Source: Escallonia rubra
Taxonomy: Eukaryota; Streptophyta; Magnoliopsida; Escalloniales; Escalloniaceae
Assembly (NCBI GenBank): GCA_033065855.1
Contig: JAVXUO010002186.1
Coordinates: forward strand, 124,001-188,000
Direction of reading: 5' to 3'
DNA: 64,000 nucleotides
In this document: one piece after another, positions 1-11,371 of the stretch
Layout: every line of letters begins with the position of its first letter
Position numbering within the stretch: the stretch's first letter is position 1
Made by a program: the position numbers and the translations under genes
The notes under the pieces: model-generated
Databases searched by the model: none
Told to the model about the DNA's origin: nothing
The model's input: only the letters and a program-made list of their open reading frames with translations

Positions 1-342
1 TGGTTAGAAGTAACAGGCTCCGTCGATAACATAGACACCAGTAAAACATATGAATTCGGCTTCAAGGTGTCGATGACACCCGATGCATTTGGTTGGAAAG
101 ACAGCACTGTCCAGATTATGGCTAAGTTCGGAAAAAGGGGAAATTATGTACGTCGAAGGATAAATTTATCATCTATCCGTCCAGAAGGAAAAGTGATTGA
201 AATTCTAGGACCGTTGTTGATGGCGAAAAACCAGGCCAATTCACCTCGCGAAACGCTTTACTTCGGTATGTATGAAGTGTGGAGTGGAAAATGGAAGGGT
301 GGTTTGAAAATTCACCAGGCATTTGTTAGGGAACGCAAGTGA
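1..342 (+). CDS. PP2-type lectin, last exon (partial, cut by window start)
   Basis: The frame is open from base 1 to the TGA at 340-342 and encodes the C-terminal half of a phloem protein 2 domain. It opens with WLEVTGS, the usual start of the conserved PP2 core, continues with an AFGW motif, and ends with the family hallmark FGMYEVWSGKWKGGL followed by a short tail. PP2 proteins are plant lectins, the best known of which sit in phloem sieve elements and bind chitin-type sugars. That role is family knowledge and not visible here. The WLEVTGS start and the long basic insert (KFGKRGNYVRRR) look more like the PP2-A9/A10 type than A1. The upstream exons lie outside the window. A second gene at 31135 and a third at 35937 have the same orientation, so this is one end of a cluster. 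Confidence 0.9.
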   Translation, partial: WLEVTGSVDNIDTSKTYEFGFKVSMTPDAFGWKDSTVQIMAKFGKRGNYVRRRINLSSIRPEGKVIEILGPLLMAKNQANSPRETLYFGMYEVWSGKWKGGLKIHQAFVRERK

Positions 343-1065
343 GATCTCAGCTCCACTTTAATTTTACATCCTGTTATGTGTTTGTGTACGATAATAAGGG
401 AATATTTCTAGCACGAGCTGCATTGTACTAAATAAAAGGGGCGACCCTGAGTTTGTTTCACTTGAGAGCACACAAGTACCCGATTCTATAATATTGTCGT
501 GTCTCTGATATTATATGCAATCTTCTTTCTCTTCAGCTTACTTGCATTAATTGTTTTGAATTCTATTAACATATATTCGTTTTGTCATGTCAAAGAAACA
601 AAAGGAAAAGAATAAGAACTCCTCATTTCAATTACATTTCCAATTTAATGCTTGAAATCACAAATAAACGTTAACTAAAAAAAAACAAGTGCGGCTATTT
701 ACGTGACCTTTTGCACCCCTTTCAAAAAACCCTTTTACAGCTACGAATGGGTCTCCTTGATGGGATGGAAGAGACAGTAACGTGAAGCTGGTAGTTGAGA
801 GTAGAGACCTAGTCCTGGTTTTGTAGCACGTACAAGCCCATCACAAGCCTCCTTGGCATAGCCTCTATCACTTTTTCATCATCCTTATCTCGCACAACGC
901 CCTAGACATAAAGAAAAGGTACCACTGTGATAAGCGTAACAATTTACAATTAGTAGCCATTAGATAGGATTACAGACCGGTTTTGTTAAATCGAGCAACA
1001 ATCGATCTGCTTTTTACCGATCTGCGATATCAAATTGAATAATATTATAACTATTAGATGAACTA
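343..1065. other. 3' flank of the first PP2 gene
   Basis: This is AT-rich non-coding sequence. An AATAAA-like signal at about 431-437 could serve polyadenylation of the PP2 transcript. The stretch around 600-740 resembles 28230-28380: both share a purine-rich lead-in, a fairly similar middle and the block reading gcggctatttacg. It is therefore part of a duplicated flank. No gene is seen. Confidence 0.55.
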
Positions 1066-1074
1066 TTAAATTTA

Positions 1075-2423
1075 GGGTAAATTACACTAAACACCCCTGA
1101 TATTTTACGTAATTACACTCCACTACCGTTATCTTTAAAAATTACACTCCGACCCCCCGAGGTTTGTACCCGCGTTACACACAACTACACACATTTAACG
1201 GCAGCCCCAACTCCGTGAAAAGATTCCCTGACAATTACTTTATGCAATTTTCATACCCAAAATACCCCCCATTTGTCCTTTACTCACTTGTGAGGTTTTC
1301 CAAAATTTCAGTCAACTCCACAAACTTTAAGTGAATTAGGGGGTTTAATTTAGCCAATTTGGGGTTAAATTAGTTCATTTAAGGATTCAATTAGTTCAAT
1401 TTAGGGTTCAGTTAGATTAATGCATTCAATTTGGGGCTCAATTAGTTTAATTTAGGGTTCGATTCGATTAGGGCATTTAATTTAGGGTTTAATTAGGGTT
1501 CAATTACTTCAATTTAGGGTTCAATTAGGGGGTTCTATTAGTACTATTTAGGGTTCGGTTGAATTAGGGCATTCAATTAGGGGGTTCTATTAGAGGGTTC
1601 AATTAGTACAATTTATGGTTCGATTGGATTATGGCATTCAATTTAGGGTTCAATTAGTTTAATTTAGGGCATTCAATTTAGGGTTTAATCAGGGTTCAAT
1701 TACTTTAATTTATGGTTCAATTAGGGTTCAATTAGTTCAATTTAGGGGTCAGTTGAATTGGGACATTCAATTTAGGGTTCAATTAGGGGGTTCAATAAGT
1801 TCAATTTAGGGTTCGGTTGGATTAGGGCATTCAATTAGTTTAATTTAAGGTTTGATTCGATTAAGGCATTCAATTTAGGGTTTAATTATGATTTTATTAC
1901 TTCAATTTATGGTTCAATTAGGGTTCAATTACTTCAATTTAGGGTTCGGTTGAATTAGGGCATTCAATTTAGAGTTCAATTAGGGGGTTCAATTAGTTCA
2001 ATTTAGGGTTCGGTTGGATTTGGACATTCAATTTAGGGTTTAATTAGGGTCCAATTAGTTTAATTTAGGGTTCGATTCGACTAGGGCTTTCAATTTAGGG
2101 TTTAATTACTTTAATTTAAGGTTCAATTATGTGTCTAAGTGAATTAGGGTGTCAAATTAGGGTTCAATTAGGGCATTCAATTTGAATTAAGGTATTCCCT
2201 CCAATAATTCCCCAAAACAAGTTTTCCCTCCAAAAATTCCCAAAAATAAGTTTTCCTTCCAAAAATCCAAGAAAACAGTCTGAGGGGCATTCATGTCTTT
2301 TTGCACTGCACCATTAACACTGTAAGAGAAAAAGTTACTTTTTGAGCTGAGTGTAATTTTTAAAGATAGCGGTAGTGGAGTGTAATTACGTAAAACCTCA
2401 GGGGTGTTTAGTGTAATTTACCC
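1075..2423. mobile_element. Mutator-like MITE, 1349 bp, 9-bp TSD
   Basis: Terminal inverted repeats of about 75 bp (1075-1149 and 2349-2423) begin GGGTAAATTACACTAAACAC and differ at only about three positions. The 9-bp duplication ttaaattta lies directly outside both ends (1066-1074 and 2424-2432). Long TIRs plus a 9-bp TSD identify a Mutator-like (MULE) non-autonomous element. No transposase is present. Most of the interior is a minisatellite, annotated separately. Confidence 0.9.
1320..2180. repeat. Degenerate minisatellite with telomere-like TTTAGGG motifs
   Basis: Short units of the form caatTTAGGGttcaatTAGGGttcaattag recur dozens of times with variants such as cggttggattagggcattcaa. Many units contain the plant telomere heptamer TTTAGGG or its shortened form TTAGGG. 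These are separated by spacers and do not form a pure telomeric array. The repeat fills the middle of the Mutator-like MITE. A second block of the same repeat lies at 11372-11873 inside a CACTA element. Confidence 0.85.
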
Positions 2424-2432
2424 TTAAATTTA

Positions 2433-2804
2433 TACTCCATTAGAGAAAACAACTACGAAAACAATCACAAACCTCTAAGATATCATATCTTAACCGTACC
2501 CAGATCAGTACATTGATCGTAAATCACAATCTCTCTCTTTGTTGATTGATACACCTTTGCTTCAAAGTCACGTTACTTGCTTGAAGGTTGCTAGAGGAAT
2601 AATTAAAGTGACAAAGCAGATTCGTAAAAGAGCGAGAAACAATGCAAGTGAACCATCCTTAATGCAAAAAGTAATTAAGGTTTACAACGCATCCCTAAAA
2701 CATCCACCTTCTCTGCACCAAACAATGGCTATCCTTGCCGGTTAGAGTTTCAATGAAGAGGAGGGTGAGACACAAAAATGGGGTCTCTATATATGGCCAA
2801 GATT
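2433..2804. other. Duplicated segment between transposons, unidentified
   Basis: The segment 2465-2745 resembles 28610-29060. Both share blocks such as tcacaa..cct/ctt, gtacattg..cgtaaatca and aaagtgacaaagcagattcgt, and both contain the frame ...VTKQIRKR. In this copy a 68-codon frame is open (2539-2745). In the other copy the same frame is broken, so coding is doubtful. A third, interrupted copy of the segment start lies at 26605-26689. I do not recognise a product. Confidence 0.5.
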
Positions 2805-4684
2805 CAGTGGCGAAACCAGGATTTCATCCCAGGGGGAGTTAAAAATATATCGAAAGAGATAAATATTTTTATAAGTAAAATAGCACACAAAAACAAAGTG
2901 CACTTTTCGATAATACACAAAACATACTAAAAAGCATCTAAAATGTCTTGTTAAGTTTCACGAGAGTTACTAAAGGCTCTTTACAACACAAAAGAAGAGA
3001 ATACAAAATACCAACTTCTCCAACATGTTTTTGGAATTTCTCCTTTTTTCTCCAATCGTTAAAACCATGTCTAACAAAAGTACCACCACCCCCTTGCTCC
3101 CCATGAGCACTTCCGAACAAGTAGCAACACAAACAATATGCTTCATCTTTTGCTACACTATACTCCAACCAACTCGAATAAATGTCAAACCAAGAAGAAA
3201 CAAATCGACGAGATTGAGTTCCGAATTGTGTAAATGGAAAATTGTGGTGACGAGGTTGGCAAAGACCTTTCGACCAATACGCTCGTCGAACTTTATCTCG
3301 AACATTAGGACCATAATCCAAAATATTCAGACGCAACCCAGGATCTGCAATAAACTCGTCATAATTGAACTCATCGCTAACTCTGCTTGAATGTCCGGAA
3401 TGAATATCACGATACACAATGGGAGCCTTGCCCCTTACTGTTGGAATCATAGACTGTTGAATAGTATCTTGATTTCTACACTCATTCTTATTAGACTGTA
3501 ATAACTTTTCCACCTTTGCTTTCTTTTGATAGAACCTTTCCATTCTTAAAAAAAAAAATTATTTTAAGTATCAATCCATCAATTATCAATCAAATTACCT
3601 AGTTAATTACAAATATTTTATTCTTTTACTTTTCCAGTCATGTTTTATTATCGCGTTAACCTAATTAACCTAATTTAAACTCACCATTCAACTAAATCAC
3701 ATATCTGACATCTCAATCCAATTGGGTCCCATCCTCCATCAACAATCTCAAATCTCAAGTGCTCAATACACAATTAACAACCTATAATCAGCAATTAATA
3801 ATCTCAATTTTCAAATGCACAATTAACACAACCTAAAATTATCAATCAAATAATCAATGCTCAAATGGGATAAAAATCTAATTGGGTCCCATCCTCCATC
3901 AACAATCTCAAATCACAAGTGCTCAATGCACGATTAACAGCCATAAAGCATCAATTAATAATCTAAATTATCAAATACACAACTAACAACCTAAAATTAT
4001 TAATCAAATAATCAATTCTCAACAGCAAAAGAAATTGTTCAAAATGCACACTGACCTCAGTCCCCAGAAATCAGAACGGCGTTGTTGTCGCAATGTCGCT
4101 GGCGGTGGGTTCTTCGCCGTGACCACCGGTGACTGAGGCTCAGAAGTCAGAAGTCAGATCTGCTTGAAATTCACTATTTCAGGCGCCGTGATCGCTGATC
4201 GGTGAGGTTCCTCGCTTCCTCGGTTCGTTCGTCAGCTCGTAGATCTAAGCTAGATCTGGCCGGAGTTGGGGTAGGGACTGCCAGACTAGGGAGGGCCTTC
4301 GCGCTTCGAAATAGGTGCTTCGAGACTTCGACAGGTCGTGAGATGACCACTTCCTCCACCGTGAGGCCGTCCGTCGGTCCGTGACTCCGTGAGAGCAGGG
4401 GCGGACAACCGGACGTTGAGTTGAGACCTTGACTTGACGGCGACCGGCGTTATCGATGAGACGATGAGCCGATGACCGGTGGCCGTGTGGTGACTGGACT
4501 TCTGTGAGCCCTTGCCGGTGAATGGTGACTCCAGTGAGAGTTGACTGAGTGAGGCTGTGAGAGCAGAGAGAGAGAGAGAAAAGGAAAATGGCGAATGAAA
4601 AAACAAACACTATATATAAATAAAAAAATCAAAATCTGAGGGGGTGCATTAGCCCCCCCTCGTACATATGTAGTTACGCCCCTG
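2805..4684 (-). mobile_element. hAT element relic (Tip100/TTF type), 1880 bp, 8-bp TSD
   Basis: The left end is CAGTGGCGAAAC and the right end, read inward, is CAGGGGCGTAAC. These are typical hAT terminal repeats. The flanks are ccaagatt (2797-2804) and ccaagatc (4685-4692), an 8-bp duplication with one C/T change. Inside is one transposase N-terminal exon on the minus strand, then AT-rich sequence with a locally repeated segment (3720-3800 resembles 3890-3960), then a GC-rich part with a (GA)n run near 4564-4580. The catalytic domain is absent, so the element cannot move itself. Confidence 0.85.
2938..3543 (-). pseudogene. hAT transposase N-terminal exon (TTF-type zinc finger)
   Basis: This 201-codon frame resembles the N-terminus of plant proteins annotated as zinc finger MYM-type protein 1-like, which derive from hAT transposases. 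After a basic N-terminus comes the TTF-type DNA-binding region, roughly residues 85-175, with conserved features YWSKGLCQPRHH, the paired cysteines of AYCLCCYLF and the FNDW motif. In intact relatives the DUF4371 region and the dimerisation domain follow. Here the frame ends at residue 201 just after the zinc finger, and nothing of the catalytic part is found between 2805 and 2938. It is therefore a truncated remnant. The ATG at 3541-3543 is the natural start, because the AT-rich leader begins just upstream. Confidence 0.8.
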
Positions 4685-4692
4685 CCAAGATC

Positions 4693-5010
4693 TCCTTCAC
4701 AAAGAGTCTGTGTAGAAGGTAGGGAAGACAAGGGGTTAGGCAGGGAAGAAGGTTAGGAGGTGGTGGTGGTGGAAGTAGAAGAAGATGGCTTTGGTCCAAG
4801 GTAACCCTAAAAAGACAGATATACTCCCATCCTCATCATTAACAGATTCCTTAACATGTTAACGATTGGCTATGATTGCAATACATGGTAAACCCTGGAG
4901 TTTTAAGAGCTAAAAAGTAAAATTTTGAGTTTTAGCTGTATTCTTTTGAAAAAAAGAGAAGATTTTGAGTGTAATTTAGTCGATTAAGAACAAAAATTGT
5001 TGCTAAATAC
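4693..5010. other. Spacer between hAT relic and solo LTR
   Basis: This is the continuation of the sequence the hAT relic jumped into. It contains a ggtggtggtggtgg purine tract (4752-4770) and AT-rich sequence. No gene is recognised. Confidence 0.5.
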
Positions 5011-5254
5011 AGTATTGTTCTCAACCTATTATGTTCGTACCTAAAGACCCACTGGGGTCCCAATTTCCATGACACGTCCACACAAGTAACAGTCAATATT
5101 CAACGCTCACAACCGGTCAAAGCGTGCACGCTCAAGTCACCTGCACTTCTCACTTTCATTACGTTACTTCGTCACTAAGAAACTCATTTTCGCGCGAGGC
5201 CTCATCACGCTTCGACCGTCGCACATCGCACATCGTCCGTCGGCGTGCCATGGC

Positions 5255-5700
5255 ACTTGCCTAAGGAAGTTGGCCTTGGCCTTCCCCTTGGGGTCGGCCT
5301 CGGCCTTGGCCTTCCCCATGGGGTCGGCCTCGACCTTCCCTTGGGGTTGGCCTTGGCCTCCCCCTAAGGGTTGGCCTTTGGTCTCCATACTTAACACTTT
5401 CACTTCTCTTCAAGGGACCATAAATCACTCCGCGACCCCATCGCCCGGACGTCACTCCTCGACCCCGTTGCCCATCGTTCGGACGTCATCTCCGCGACCC
5501 CGTCGCCCATCGTCCGGACGTCATCTCCGCGACACCGGTCGCACGTCGTCCGGACGTTATCTCCGCGACCCCCGTCGTCCGGACGTTGTCTCTGCATCGC
5601 CCGTCTCCTAGACGTCGTCTCCGCGACTCTCGTTTCCTGCGCCTGCGCGCCGTCTCTGTAACTCCTGTCGCCCGGACGTCACTCCGCGACCCTGTCGTCC
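5255..5700. repeat. GC-rich short tandem repeats in solo LTR U3
   Basis: The first part (about 5260-5390) repeats ggcctcggccttggccttcccc-like units of 20-35 bp. The second part (about 5430-5700) repeats gcgaccccgtcgcccatcgt-like units of about 35 bp, each carrying cggacgtc. Open frames over this area on both strands are products of the repeats and not genes. The other solo LTR has matching ggccgaggccgacc units at 59500-59640 and 59840-59920. Confidence 0.8.
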
Positions 5701-5872
5701 AGACGTCAGCTCCTGACTCCCGCACGCCGCACTTCAACACTTCATCGCGCCCATGCGCCACAATCATGTTACATGCCCCCTGGGCACCATACTCATTCAC
5801 CACACCATGCGCTTCTGCCATGGACGTGGAACATGCTTCGACCCATTCTCCGGAATGTACATCATCATGCGG

Positions 5873-6715
5873 GGATAGGCGACTCCTCCGGGACACTATC
5901 TTCACCAGGGAGTTTTTCAACTCCCTTTTCGCCAGGTAGACGGCTCCTCCGGGATGCTACCTTGGCCCGTCAGGTAGACGGATCCTCCGGGATGCTACCT
6001 TGACACCTTCCGAGTGCTCCGGCAAAAAGGACTCTCCGCGGGGATAGGCGACTCCTCCGGGATACTATCTCCGCCAGGGAGCTCTAAGTGCTTCGGCATG
6101 AAGACTCCCCTTCTGCCAAGTAGACGACTCCTCCGAGATGCTACCTCGGCCCGTCGGGTAGACGGATCCTTCGGGATGCTACCTTGACGCGCTCCGAGTG
6201 CTCTGGCAGAAGGACTCACCTGCGGGGATAGGCGACTCCTCCGGGACACTATCTCCTCTAGGGAGCTTTTCAACTCCCCTTCCGCCAGGTAGACGGCTCC
6301 TCCGGGATGCTACCTCGGCCCGTCAGGTAAACGGCTCCTCCAAGATGCTACCTTGACGCGCTCCGAGTGCTCTGGCAATATGACTCACCCGCGGGGATAG
6401 ACGACTCCTCCAGGACCCTATCTCTGCTAGGGAGCTTTTCAACTCCCCTTCCGCCAGGTAGACGGCTCCTCCGGGATGCTACCTCGGCCCGTCAGGTTGA
6501 CGGCTCCTCCGGGATGCTACCTTGACGCGCTCTGAGTGCTCCGGCACAAGGACTCATCCGTGAAGATAGGCGAATCCTCCAGGACTTTATCTCCGCCAGG
6601 GAGCTATAAGTGCTCCGACATGAAGACTCCCCTTCCGCCAGGTAGACGGCTCCTCCGGGATGCTACCTTGGCCCGCGGGATATGCGACTCCTTCGAGACA
6701 CTATCTCTCTCAGGG
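5873..6715. repeat. About 170-bp tandem repeat, roughly five copies, in solo LTR
   Basis: A compound unit starting ggggataggcgactcctcc recurs at about 5873, 6038, 6215, 6391 and 6562, a spacing of 165-177 bp. Each unit holds smaller blocks reading tagacggctcctccgggatg and ctccgagtgctccggca. The last copies are shortened. The related LTR at 56861 lacks this array and has others in its place. Confidence 0.85.
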
Positions 6716-7110
6716 TGCCTGCATGACTGACCTACGTGTTTTGGCACTGGGGGCTTGTGTCGGCACCCCTAGGGACTATGACCCCCGGGTCACTTCGAGA
6801 CGGGAGCAGGTCTCCAGAGGGCATCGCGCCTAGTCCGCCTGGCAGTTGGGCGTCGGGTCTTCTCCACCGCTACCAGGCATATGGGACTTTGCAAGGGCTT
6901 GGATTGGTGGCTAGATCAAGGGGGTTCTCTGGCCACCCCGACACTGTGGGAGCCAGTCTTTCCAGACAAACAGAGCGACGCTGTGAGGAGCAGGCCGGTT
7001 GAATATGCGATCCGACAGTCCGTGGAACACCGACACCTGTGGACCCCTCGGTGACATGTCACTCCCGGGAGGTGCCACGTGTCGGTTAATGACATCATCA
7101 TCTCAATATC

Positions 7111-7118
7111 TATAAATA
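7111..7118 (+). promoter_or_regulatory. TATA box of solo LTR
   Basis: TATAAATA lies about 315 bp before the LTR 3' end and just after GC-rich U3 sequence. The same box is found in inverted position (57226-57233) in the second copy, which supports it as the LTR promoter. Confidence 0.65.
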
Positions 7119-8297
7119 GATGTCTTGAGAATTCATTTGGGACGGTTGGACATTCTTAGAACATATTTCACTTTCTCACTTTAGAATTATAGAGAGAGAA
7201 ACATACATGACCCTTATTCTGGACCTAAGCATCGGACTGTGACTGTCGTCGTGTATTCACCCTGCGCCATCGCCCTCGCAGCACTGCCACCCTCAGGCTC
7301 TGTCTGGGAAGCCCTTGGTCTCTGCCCTTGTTCCACTCTTGTTGTGTCCCACATCAACATACTTGGCATCTGACTCAGACTGCATTCCTTGTGGCACCTC
7401 CACGTCGACTGCGAACCCACTTTCCTTGGCATCAAGTATTAAATGACGAAATTAAAGATCCACCTAACCAATATAGTAAACGAGTATAGGACCTAGTCCT
7501 ATAATCGAATAACACAAAAATAATGATTAGACTAAAATTAATAAACTCACAAGTCAAAGTATCTCCTTAAGCAATAAATATTAAGCTTTAAATTGCTAGA
7601 TTCGTGTTCAATCACACCACCAGGTAGCTTAGGATCGCCTTAGATTTTTGTTTTTTAATTTTGTTGATCGAAATTTGTATTTCTAATACATGAATCTGCA
7701 CTACAAGAAAAAAAGGCTTTTAGTGACGGGTAAATCAGTTGCTAAAAGCCTAAAATCCGTCGCTAAAACAATTAGCGACGGATTTACCATCGCTAAAAGT
7801 TCCTCGTATAAAAGCCCGTCACTAATAGTTTAGCGACGGAATTTTCAAATCCGTCGTCAAATATGTAAGTTTTTGCGACAGATTTATTTTTAATTAGCGA
7901 CGGAATATCCGTCTTTAATTATATTTTAAGTATTTTAATTTATTTTCTTGTTTGTCAAATTAGCGACGAAATAAATGTTTTAGCGATGGAATATTATGTC
8001 GCTAATTAACTGATTGTAGGAACACTTTTACCGACGGAATTAATCCGTCGCCAAAAGTCAAAATTTTTTTGAAAATTTTCTATTACCTAGACCTGTAATA
8101 CAATTTTCATTTCTCAACAACAACGCGCAATAATCAATACACAAAGAAATATATATAATCAATCATAAAAAATGTTTATTATAAAAAAGACTCATTATGT
8201 ACAAGTCGGGAACCGGATACAGCCGGTTAGGGGAGGGGAGAAGAGTACAAGCCGGGCGCAGGGGGGGAGGCTAGGAACGAGCACGAGAAGGGGCTCA

Positions 8298-9945
8298 TCA
8301 GGGGTTACCGAGTCCCGGATCTGGATCCTGCTGATCCGGGGCCGGCTCGGCATGTCCAGTAGCGGTACCCTGCTCCTTGATCATCCTCACCACCACTATA
8401 GCAATGCGTTGGATCTCCTTGTCGTCCAACAGACGCTGAGGAGCCGGTGTCTGTGGAGGGGCAGCAGGGGGTGAGGACGTTCCTATCACGGCACGAGCAG
8501 TCGTGCTAGGCAGGCCGCGTATGCGGCCTTTCGGCCGATTGACGACCTCCGGCGTATCCAGCCATCGCTTCAACGCCCCAGTACTCGCAGCCATACTAGT
8601 GGACGCTGATGGCTGTCCGGACTGCTGCTCGGACCCCCTTAGCTGTTCATACGAGGCCTGCAAAAACAGTGGTTTAACGATATGTTAGGGCTTTAATTAA
8701 CGAAACGGACATTGAGGATAGAAAGACAAAACATTAACAACTTAAACAAATTGACTCACATCGATCCGTCGGGCAATATCTGAAATATAGTCGCCCGCCC
8801 TGTGCGCCTCGTCCTTGTCCTTCTTCCGCACGTGCGTCTGACAATACATCAGAGCTATGACCTCATCCTCCTCCAGATCCGGGTGCTCGACCGCGTTCAT
8901 GTATCAGACGATGACGTGTGGCACTGACACCCCCTCCCCCGTGTGCGTCGGATCTCTGTTCTGTCTGTTCTCGGCCCCACTCTTACTCTTGGTGTCCCAG
9001 CCTGGATCCGCAGCCCACCGAGCTATAATCTGCCCCCATACACGGTAAGATATCCAACGTGGGGGATATCTCGTCATCTCCGTCATCGGGGCACCCTCGG
9101 GCAGCATCTTCTTCGCCCGGTCCCGTGCGTCGTGGAGCCATCAGCGGTAATTCTTGCCGATGTAAGCAAAGAAGGCCCGCTGCCCCAGTGCCTGCTGCTC
9201 AGGCGAGTCAAATGTGAACCCGCTCCTGTAAGGCATTCAATAACACAAATTAACAACAGAAAACATACTCTAATTAAACAAATACTAACGCTGAAAAAAA
9301 TACTTCAAAGTACCAGCCACTCCTCCCATAGGGCGTCCCTCGCAGCAGCATCCCAGTCCTTCCAGTACAGGCGTGGCTCGAAGAATCGGCCCTTCACAAG
9401 AACGCCGATCTTCGTCCTCGCCTGATTCTCCAAGATCCTGCCAAAGAAGTAAATAAATAAATTAATACAGTTCAAATATAAATTAGCACCCCAAAATTTT
9501 AAATATAAGGCATGATGTGATATTTTTAGTACTTACAGGCCCTCCTGGGTGAGCGTAACTCTCAGTTTACGCTGGGGGTCGATGCGTACCCCGCGGGTCG
9601 GACCACGGCCTCGTCGAGATCCTACAAAACACAGACATTAATACAGTTCAAATATACTTTAAATATAAGGCTAGCGAAAATGTACTAAACACCGTTATTA
9701 ACTATACCTGAGGTAGAACCCACAGAAGAAGGAGAATGCACGCGCGTGTGGGATGAATCTGCATCGGGCTGGGACGACAGCTGGGGCTAGGGCGATGGCG
9801 GGGACTGGGGCGATGACTGGGGCCCCATCTACTATACGCGATCACTCTGTGCCTCGTCATCAGTAGTCAATGACGAGGTGGGACCCACCGAGGAGGAAGC
9901 AGCTCTGCGTCCAGCCCGACCACGAATAGCCCGTATCCTATCCAT
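8298..9945 (-). pseudogene. CACTA ORF1 (Ptta/En/Spm family protein), interrupted
   Basis: Read on the minus strand from an ATG at 9943-9945, short exons or exon pieces encode a protein of the plant transposase Ptta/En/Spm type (Pfam Transposase_24), which accompanies TNP2 in CACTA elements. Recognisable pieces are a basic N-terminus (MDRIRAIRGRAGRR), a WKDWDAAARDALWEEW block near 9310-9370, the WWLHDARDRAKKMLP segment near 9110-9170, and a final exon (8663-8298) with ALKRWLDTPEVVNRPKGRIRGLP. Consecutive stops occur at about 9830-9836, where the copy at 42350-43911 reads through, and another lies near 8900. The gene is therefore dead here although the last exon is intact. Confidence 0.75.
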
Positions 9946-10118
9946 ATCTAACTTCATATAGAGAAATTACAAAGACATTAACACGTTAAAAACAATAATT
10001 TGGCAGAAATCATCATCGGCACTATATATATATATGAACGCAGGTGCAAAAACACATCAATAAACACCAAGTTCTAAAATGTTACTACATTTTTCCCGTG
10101 ATGTTACAACATTACAAG

Positions 10119-11370
10119 TCAATTATTTTCAGTATGCGAATCATCTTCATCACTTTCCTCGTCGTCCTCTTCTTCGTCGGACTTGTCGTCCTCTTCATCT
10201 TCTAATTCATCCTCTTCATCAGTAGACTCGGTCACATCATCTCCAACACTTTCCACGTTTTCCGCGTCATCATCTACGACTTCTTCTCCTACAAAAAGTG
10301 TTGTTGGAAGAGGAAGATCGTCCTCCTCGTTGTTGACCTCAACAGGGAACAAGACAGGTGGTTGGTCGGCTTGAAAGGAGTCTAGCTCACTGTCATATAT
10401 CACGGGCAATTTCTTGGACTTGATAATTGTATACCAATGAGATTTGGGATTGGCGACGTCATCCGCGTAAAAGACTTGTACAGCTTGACTAGCAAACACA
10501 AAGGGCTCGTCTGATGCAAGTCTTGACTTGACATTGACATCTACAATCCCTTGAGAGTTAACACGGATTCCTCTACTGCATGTGACATCGAACCACGTAC
10601 ACTTGAACATTATCAGGCAGTTTTGGGAACCCAGATATGTTAGCTCAACAATCTCATCTAGCTCTTCTTAAAAGTCCATGCAATTCTCGGCATAATAGTC
10701 GCCGTTGACCAAGACTCCACTGTTTTGGGTTTGCTTTGTTCGGTCATCATCTTTTACGTTAAACCTAAACCCCTTGATGATATAGTCTCCGTAACAGGAT
10801 GTTTGTTTGTTAGGGCCTTCAGCTAGTAATTTCAAGCAGGAGGCCACTGGTCTATCAATTGACTGAACCTATTGTAGATGACGGTAAAAATTAAGGATAA
10901 ATCAGTATACTAATTGGCCACAGAACTGTATATAACACATAATATAATTTCGTTAAACAATCTTACATGAATTTTGAACCACTGTACAAATTGTGATTTT
11001 CGATGAGATTCAAGTCCAGCGGGATCAGTGATTAAAGATTCCGCATCGAACTCACTGCAAACCAATATAGTTGACTCGCTTAACACACTTTCAATTATGT
11101 ATAGCAATGTACGTGAATTAAGACTTTAACTTACTCAACGAATACCGAAACTTCATCGCAATTTAGAAGGGCATATATTGTTGCAGCACTGTACTCTTCA
11201 TCCGTTAGCCATCGAGTATACGTTCGGCCGAACGGACTACCTAACTGCTTGAATATTGACAATTACCCTTCCAAATTTGTGCTTGATTCGGGGTCATTTC
11301 GGCCTAGTTGATTTAACCTTGTACCAACATCAGGCCCGAAATATTGACTACAAAAGTTTACAAGTTCTTC
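10119..11370 (-). pseudogene. TNP2 transposase C-terminal remnant (DUF4216 region)
   Basis: Minus-strand pieces match the C-terminus of CACTA TNP2 proteins. At 11150-11260 a frame reads GRTYTRWLTDEEYSAATIYALLNCDEV. Around 10960-11060 comes a block ending SQFVQWFKIHV. The open frame 10610-10119 has the DUF4216-like stretch FKCTWFDVT...FVFASQAVQVFYADD, followed by an acidic tail of about 60 residues rich in D and E. The DDE catalytic part that should lie further upstream (above 11370) is replaced by a minisatellite. The acidic tail is unusually long and has a simple-repeat character. Confidence 0.75.
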
Positions 11371-11371
11371 C

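Larger units (their letters stand above)
5016..7434 (+). mobile_element. Solo LTR, 2419 bp, GC-rich with minisatellites, TSD agtat
   Basis: The block begins TGTTCTCAACC and ends TTGGCATCA, and perfect 5-bp duplications agtat flank it (5011-5015 and 7435-7439). No internal retrotransposon sequence adjoins it, so it is a solo LTR left by LTR-LTR recombination. A TATA box (TATAAATA, 7111-7118) sits near the right end, which sets the orientation as plus: U3 is the long left part, R/U5 the last 300 bases. Both ends and several inner blocks match the minus-strand copy at 56861-60192. The U3 is filled with GC-rich tandem repeats. Confidence 0.85.

Noticed and set aside
1320..2180. Interstitial telomere array
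   Set aside because: TTTAGGG occurs only once per longer unit and is mixed with attaggg and gattaggg variants. It is a minisatellite with telomere-like words and not a telomeric tract.
2539..2745. 68-codon frame with VTKQIRKRARNNASE
   Set aside because: The duplicate at 28930-29060 has the same DNA with the frame broken by shifts and stops, so selection for coding is unlikely.
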